From Hydrogenispora sp. (GTDB taxonomy: Bacteria; Bacillota; UBA4882; UBA10575): a stretch of 64,000 nucleotides of DNA. The stretch spans positions 30,368-94,367 of the forward strand of contig DUQQ01000011.1 in the NCBI GenBank assembly GCA_012837705.1, in the 5' to 3' direction. The translations under genes were made by a program, and so were the position numbers. Shown piece after piece: positions 60,524 to 64,000 of the stretch. The notes below the pieces were generated by a model. It searched no databases. It had not been told where the DNA came from and was given only the letters and a program-made list of their open reading frames with translations. Each line of letters begins with the position of its first letter. Position 1 is the stretch's first letter.

Positions 60524-60727
60524 TTATTCGTTTTTGGCCTGTTCGCGTTCGCGAAACAGCAAGGTAAGGCAATAGAGCCCGGCCAGACCAACTAGGGAGT
60601 AGATGATCCGGCTTACCATGGAGTCTGTTCCGCCAAACACATTCGCAACCAGGTCAAACTGGAACAAACCAACCAGGAGCCAATTGAGGGCGCCGATGAT
60701 CACTAAAATTAACGCCAACCGGTCCAT
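60524..60727 (-). CDS. DUF378 domain-containing membrane protein
   Basis: 67 aa; LALILVIIGALNWLLVGLFQFDLVANVFGG...RIIYSLVGLAGLYCL. Confidence 0.9.
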   Translation of the reverse strand: MDRLALILVIIGALNWLLVGLFQFDLVANVFGGTDSMVSRIIYSLVGLAGLYCLTLLFREREQAKNE

Positions 60728-60793
60728 GATTCAACCTCCTTTTCCCCATTTATTGATGGACAGATCGGAAAAACAGTTGTTTTTAATGGCGCT

Positions 60794-62020
60794 CTATTGT
60801 TCACCACCTTTAAGCCCTTCCGGCAGAATTTGTTTAGGATGGATGAAGAAAAAGGCCAGAAAGGCGATGCCGACAACGCACCCGACATTACTCCAGAAGA
60901 TGAGGGGCTGGCCGTATTTGGTGGCAAAGCTGAAGAGGGGCGGCCCGATGGCAACCCCAAAAAAACGGACTGTTCCGTATAGGCAGGTGACCAGTCCCCG
61001 TTCACTGGAGGGAGCGGAGGAAGTAATCAGGGTATTGAGGGCCGGTAAGGCCATCCCCGTACCAGTGCCAATCAGGGTCGCAAAGATTGTTTTGGTGACC
61101 ATACCGTTGCCTAACGGGAAGAAAAACAAACCCAAGGCCACGAGGGAAAGGCCGCCGATGATGGCCCATTTCATGATCTTAACCATCTGTTGTTTGAGGA
61201 CAATCCCAAAGACGTAGGAGGTGATTGCCATCGCCAGAACCGGTACGGCAATAACTAAACCCCGTTGAAAGATCTGGAGGTGAAATGATTTTTCAAGCAG
61301 ATCGGAGAAGAAGCTTAACAGCCCGAATAAGGAAAAGAGAACGATGAGGCCACAGAGGAAGGCCACCCCGAGATTGACCCCTTTCTCCTTTAGAATCTGG
61401 AGGAGATTGGTGAAGTAGGAGGTAAGGGGTTGCGCTTTTTGGGCGGATTTTGCTTCTTGCGCAATAACGTAAATGGCGAGGGCAATAGGTAAGGCCAGGA
61501 TACCATAGACGAAGAACGGCATGTACCAAGCGATTAGACCAATGGCCGCACCCGCCAGCGGACTAATGACCTTACCCAAACCATTGGCGGCTTCTAAAAG
61601 GCCCAAAACTTGAGCCCGTTCGTTGTCTTGGATCAGATCGCCCGCTAAGGCCATGGCCAGTTGGTAGGTGCCCCCGGCGCCAATGCCCTGGATGATCCGG
61701 GCTCCTAAAATAAAAGGGTAGGCATTTTCTTTAAAGAGTAAAGCGGCGGTGCCGGCGAGCAATCCGCCCGTACCGTAGATAATGAGGGCGGGGACCATGA
61801 CGATCTTCCTTCCAACGTGGTCGGAGAGCATTCCGGCGAAGGGAATCGTCAGTCCGGCCGGGATCGAAAAGGTGGTGATGAGCAGACCGACTTGGAGGAG
61901 GGAAACGTCTAAAGCCTTTTGAATTGCGGGGAGCACCGGAATTAACATTGAATTACCCAAAACCATAATAAAAGGGACGGTCGCTAAAACCCAGATGGTT
62001 GGCTTAACCTGCGCATCCAT
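60794..62020 (-). CDS. MFS transporter
   Basis: 12-TM pattern; GMLSDHVGRKIVMVPALIIYG motif; start MDAQVKPTIW after AAAGGAGG. Confidence 0.9.
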   Translation of the reverse strand: MDAQVKPTIWVLATVPFIMVLGNSMLIPVLPAIQKALDVSLLQVGLLITTFSIPAGLTIPFAGMLSDHVGRKIVMVPALIIYGTGGLLAGTAALLFKENAYPFILGARIIQGIGAGGTYQLAMALAGDLIQDNERAQVLGLLEAANGLGKVISPLAGAAIGLIAWYMPFFVYGILALPIALAIYVIAQEAKSAQKAQPLTSYFTNLLQILKEKGVNLGVAFLCGLIVLFSLFGLLSFFSDLLEKSFHLQIFQRGLVIAVPVLAMAITSYVFGIVLKQQMVKIMKWAIIGGLSLVALGLFFFPLGNGMVTKTIFATLIGTGTGMALPALNTLITSSAPSSERGLVTCLYGTVRFFGVAIGPPLFSFATKYGQPLIFWSNVGCVVGIAFLAFFFIHPKQILPEGLKGGEQ

Positions 62021-62152
62021 CCTGCATCCTCCTTTTTCGGCGGCAGCGGCATAACAATCATAGTGTGCCAAGGAAAGGATTTTATTAAACCCACAACTTC
62101 AGTAAAGCACCGGGGCGAGGCGGCGGCAAAAGTGGAATAGTTTACCGTTGCC

Positions 62153-63109
62153 ATGCATAATTTGAGGATAAGGATGGTGAGGGCAGTGTGGAAGTATCTC
62201 CTTCTTTTGCTTAGCGTCTGTCTATTCTGTACTCCGCTGCATGGCCAGGAAGGGCCTAGCACGGAGCGGCCGGTGGAAGTATATTTTGCCGCAGTTGATC
62301 CGGAGGGGGACGATTACGGGCCGGGAAGTTATGTCTACCCCCGGAATCTGGCGTTCCGACCTTATGAGGGCCTTTACGATCTGCTGTCGTTCCGCGTCTC
62401 CGGCGACGGGGAACAGTTGTTTTTTGATGTCCAGATTAAGCAGGTGACCAACCCCTGGAACGCGCCGGAGGGCTTTATCCATCCGGTGATCCATATTTAT
62501 GTCGATACGAAGCCTGGGGGTAGAACCACCCCCTTAAGTGAAGCGTTGGGGGTAAAGATGGCACCCCAGTACGGTTGGGAGTTTTGTCTGGCGGGTGTGG
62601 GCTGGGAAAGTAGTCGGGTTGTATCTTTAACAACGGATCAATCTTTGGCCGCAAACGATCTGTCTGCCGCCTACCTCCCGGACCAAAACTTAATCCGCTT
62701 AACGGTACCCATGGCGGTGATGGGACGCCCGCAGAAAAGTTGGCGCTACTATGTGCTGGTTGGCGCGTATGATGGCTTTGGTCCCGGTTTTCTCCGGGAG
62801 ATCCGCGCGGAGGCCGGCGACTGGCATTTTGGGGGGGCGGCATCGGCAGAGGCGCCCCGCATTCTCGATCTCTTGGCACCGGAAAGGGGAAAATACGCAC
62901 AGGAAAGACAGTTACAACCGGAAAAAGACGGACCGCCGGTGATCTATCCGGTTAACATGAAAAAAGGCATCCCTTGGGGTTATTTGGGCGTGGCCGGTCT
63001 AGTACTTGTCCTTGGCGGGTTTTTTAAGCGACGAATGGTGATTACCGGTTTTTGGCTGAAAGGTACGGCTCCCGGCGTCGACGGTAAACCGCAAGAAGAT
63101 GAGAAATAA
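62153..63109 (+). CDS. Secreted, membrane-anchored protein with glucodextranase C-terminal (DOMON-like) domain
   Basis: 318 aa; signal peptide; AVDPEGDDYGPGSYVYPRNLAFRPYEGLYDLLSFRVSGDGEQLFFDVQIKQVTNPW; C-terminal TM. Confidence 0.7.
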   Translation: MHNLRIRMVRAVWKYLLLLLSVCLFCTPLHGQEGPSTERPVEVYFAAVDPEGDDYGPGSYVYPRNLAFRPYEGLYDLLSFRVSGDGEQLFFDVQIKQVTNPWNAPEGFIHPVIHIYVDTKPGGRTTPLSEALGVKMAPQYGWEFCLAGVGWESSRVVSLTTDQSLAANDLSAAYLPDQNLIRLTVPMAVMGRPQKSWRYYVLVGAYDGFGPGFLREIRAEAGDWHFGGAASAEAPRILDLLAPERGKYAQERQLQPEKDGPPVIYPVNMKKGIPWGYLGVAGLVLVLGGFFKRRMVITGFWLKGTAPGVDGKPQEDEK

Positions 63110-63182
63110 TCACAGGATAGGCTAAATTTGGTATAGTTTTTCCCTCTCCGCCGAATACTAAAGGGGACGGGGAGGGAACGTA

Positions 63183-63491
63183 ATGTTTACCGAGAAGAAG
63201 GATTTAATCTACAGTCTATTGAACCAAATAATAAAGGCCGAAGGATACCAAAAAAAACAAGCAGAAGAAAGATATTGGCGGCTGGTCGAAGACGCCAAGA
63301 AAGACTGGCAGGAAGCGCGGGCTTACTTTAATACCGTCACCGATCCCGAATTAATTGATCACGCCATTTATGCCTTGGGCGCGGCCGAAAAACGCTATGT
63401 TTACTTGTTGAAAAAGGCCCGCGAGGAACGGTTTTTCCAGGAAAGGTTTTTGGTGGAAGGGAAAGGGTTCTCTTTAGGGGAGGAGGTTTAA
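63183..63491 (+). CDS. DUF2508 (YaaL-like) family protein
   Basis: 102 aa; directly precedes bofA. Confidence 0.7.
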   Translation: MFTEKKDLIYSLLNQIIKAEGYQKKQAEERYWRLVEDAKKDWQEARAYFNTVTDPELIDHAIYALGAAEKRYVYLLKKAREERFFQERFLVEGKGFSLGEEV

Positions 63492-63752
63492 GTGTCGTTC
63501 GAAGTCTTGCTGGTTTATTTTCTCCTTTTATTGCTTGTTGCTTTTGGGGGGAAGTACCTCTATTCACCGCTCCAGTTCGGTCTGGAGCTTCTGTTTAAAG
63601 GCGGAAGCGGTTTTCTTCTCCTTTTTGGCTTTAACCTTTTGACCCAATTTACCGGGTACTATTTACCTTTGAATCTTTATACCATATTATACTGCGGTTT
63701 CTTGGGCCTTCCCGGCTTAATCTCCTTATGTTTTTTGAAGACCTGGTTATAG
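63492..63752 (+). CDS. bofA: Pro-sigmaK processing inhibitor BofA family protein
   Basis: 86 aa, two-TM BofA-like sequence (YSPLQFGLELLFKGGSGFLLLFGFNLL); GTG start. Confidence 0.85.
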   Translation: MSFEVLLVYFLLLLLVAFGGKYLYSPLQFGLELLFKGGSGFLLLFGFNLLTQFTGYYLPLNLYTILYCGFLGLPGLISLCFLKTWL

Positions 63753-63812
63753 CGGTCAAAGCACACATTAAAGATCCCGGGAATATTATAATCCCGGTGA
63801 GGTGTTGGGCAA

Positions 63813-63998
63813 ATGGACGATAAGGTTTCCTGCTCTTTTTGTGGTCAATTAACCTGTGGCGGACTCCGGATTTACGGGGAGGTGATCTGCCTGGCCTGCG
63901 AACAGCGGCTGGCCCGGTTAGAAGTGGCCGATGAAGATTATCCCCAGTGGCTTGATGGGCTCCGCACCCTCTGGCATAAATGGCTGAAAGGAACGTAA
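63813..63998 (+). CDS. Sigma-G inhibitor Gin (CsfB) family zinc protein
   Basis: 61 aa; CSFCGQLTCGGLRIYGEVICLACEQRL. Confidence 0.8.
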   Translation: MDDKVSCSFCGQLTCGGLRIYGEVICLACEQRLARLEVADEDYPQWLDGLRTLWHKWLKGT

Positions 63999-64000
63999 GC

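Noticed and set aside
60603-61217. 204-aa plus-strand ORF
   Set aside because: Antisense to DUF378 and the MFS gene; basic, low-complexity shadow translation without a family signature.

Overview
The window is a chromosomal segment of a spore-forming Firmicutes-type bacterium. Supporting genes are ypeB, bofA, gin/csfB, a SleB-like hydrolase and dacF-type carboxypeptidase. Most of it is conserved housekeeping DNA: uvrBA, an S41 protease, ftsEX, guaB, helD, three tandem M42 aminopeptidases, nadABC, folB, a GT4 plus nucleotidyltransferase pair, rapZ-yvcK, an FMN-riboswitch-controlled ABC transporter, pstSCAB-phoU-phoB/R, ddl, nadE, and a CsoR-family regulator with thioredoxin. I saw no tRNA, rRNA, CRISPR array, transposase or prophage. 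The best leads for something undescribed are: (i) the intergenic region 11.92-12.53 kb, with a large structured minus-strand leader before an orphan ORF and an ArgG-like 27-codon micro-ORF running into an intrinsic terminator; (ii) a hairpin motif shared between 12.06 and 60.5 kb; (iii) a YvcK protein with a C-terminal PrcB_C-like domain; (iv) a nucleotidyltransferase-phosphomannomutase fusion whose mutase motifs all look lost; (v) an FMN riboswitch upstream of an NMT1/THI5-like ABC importer; (vi) a PorV/UPF0164-like beta-barrel protein next to sporulation genes, suggesting a diderm spore-former. All family calls come from reading motifs; no database search was run.
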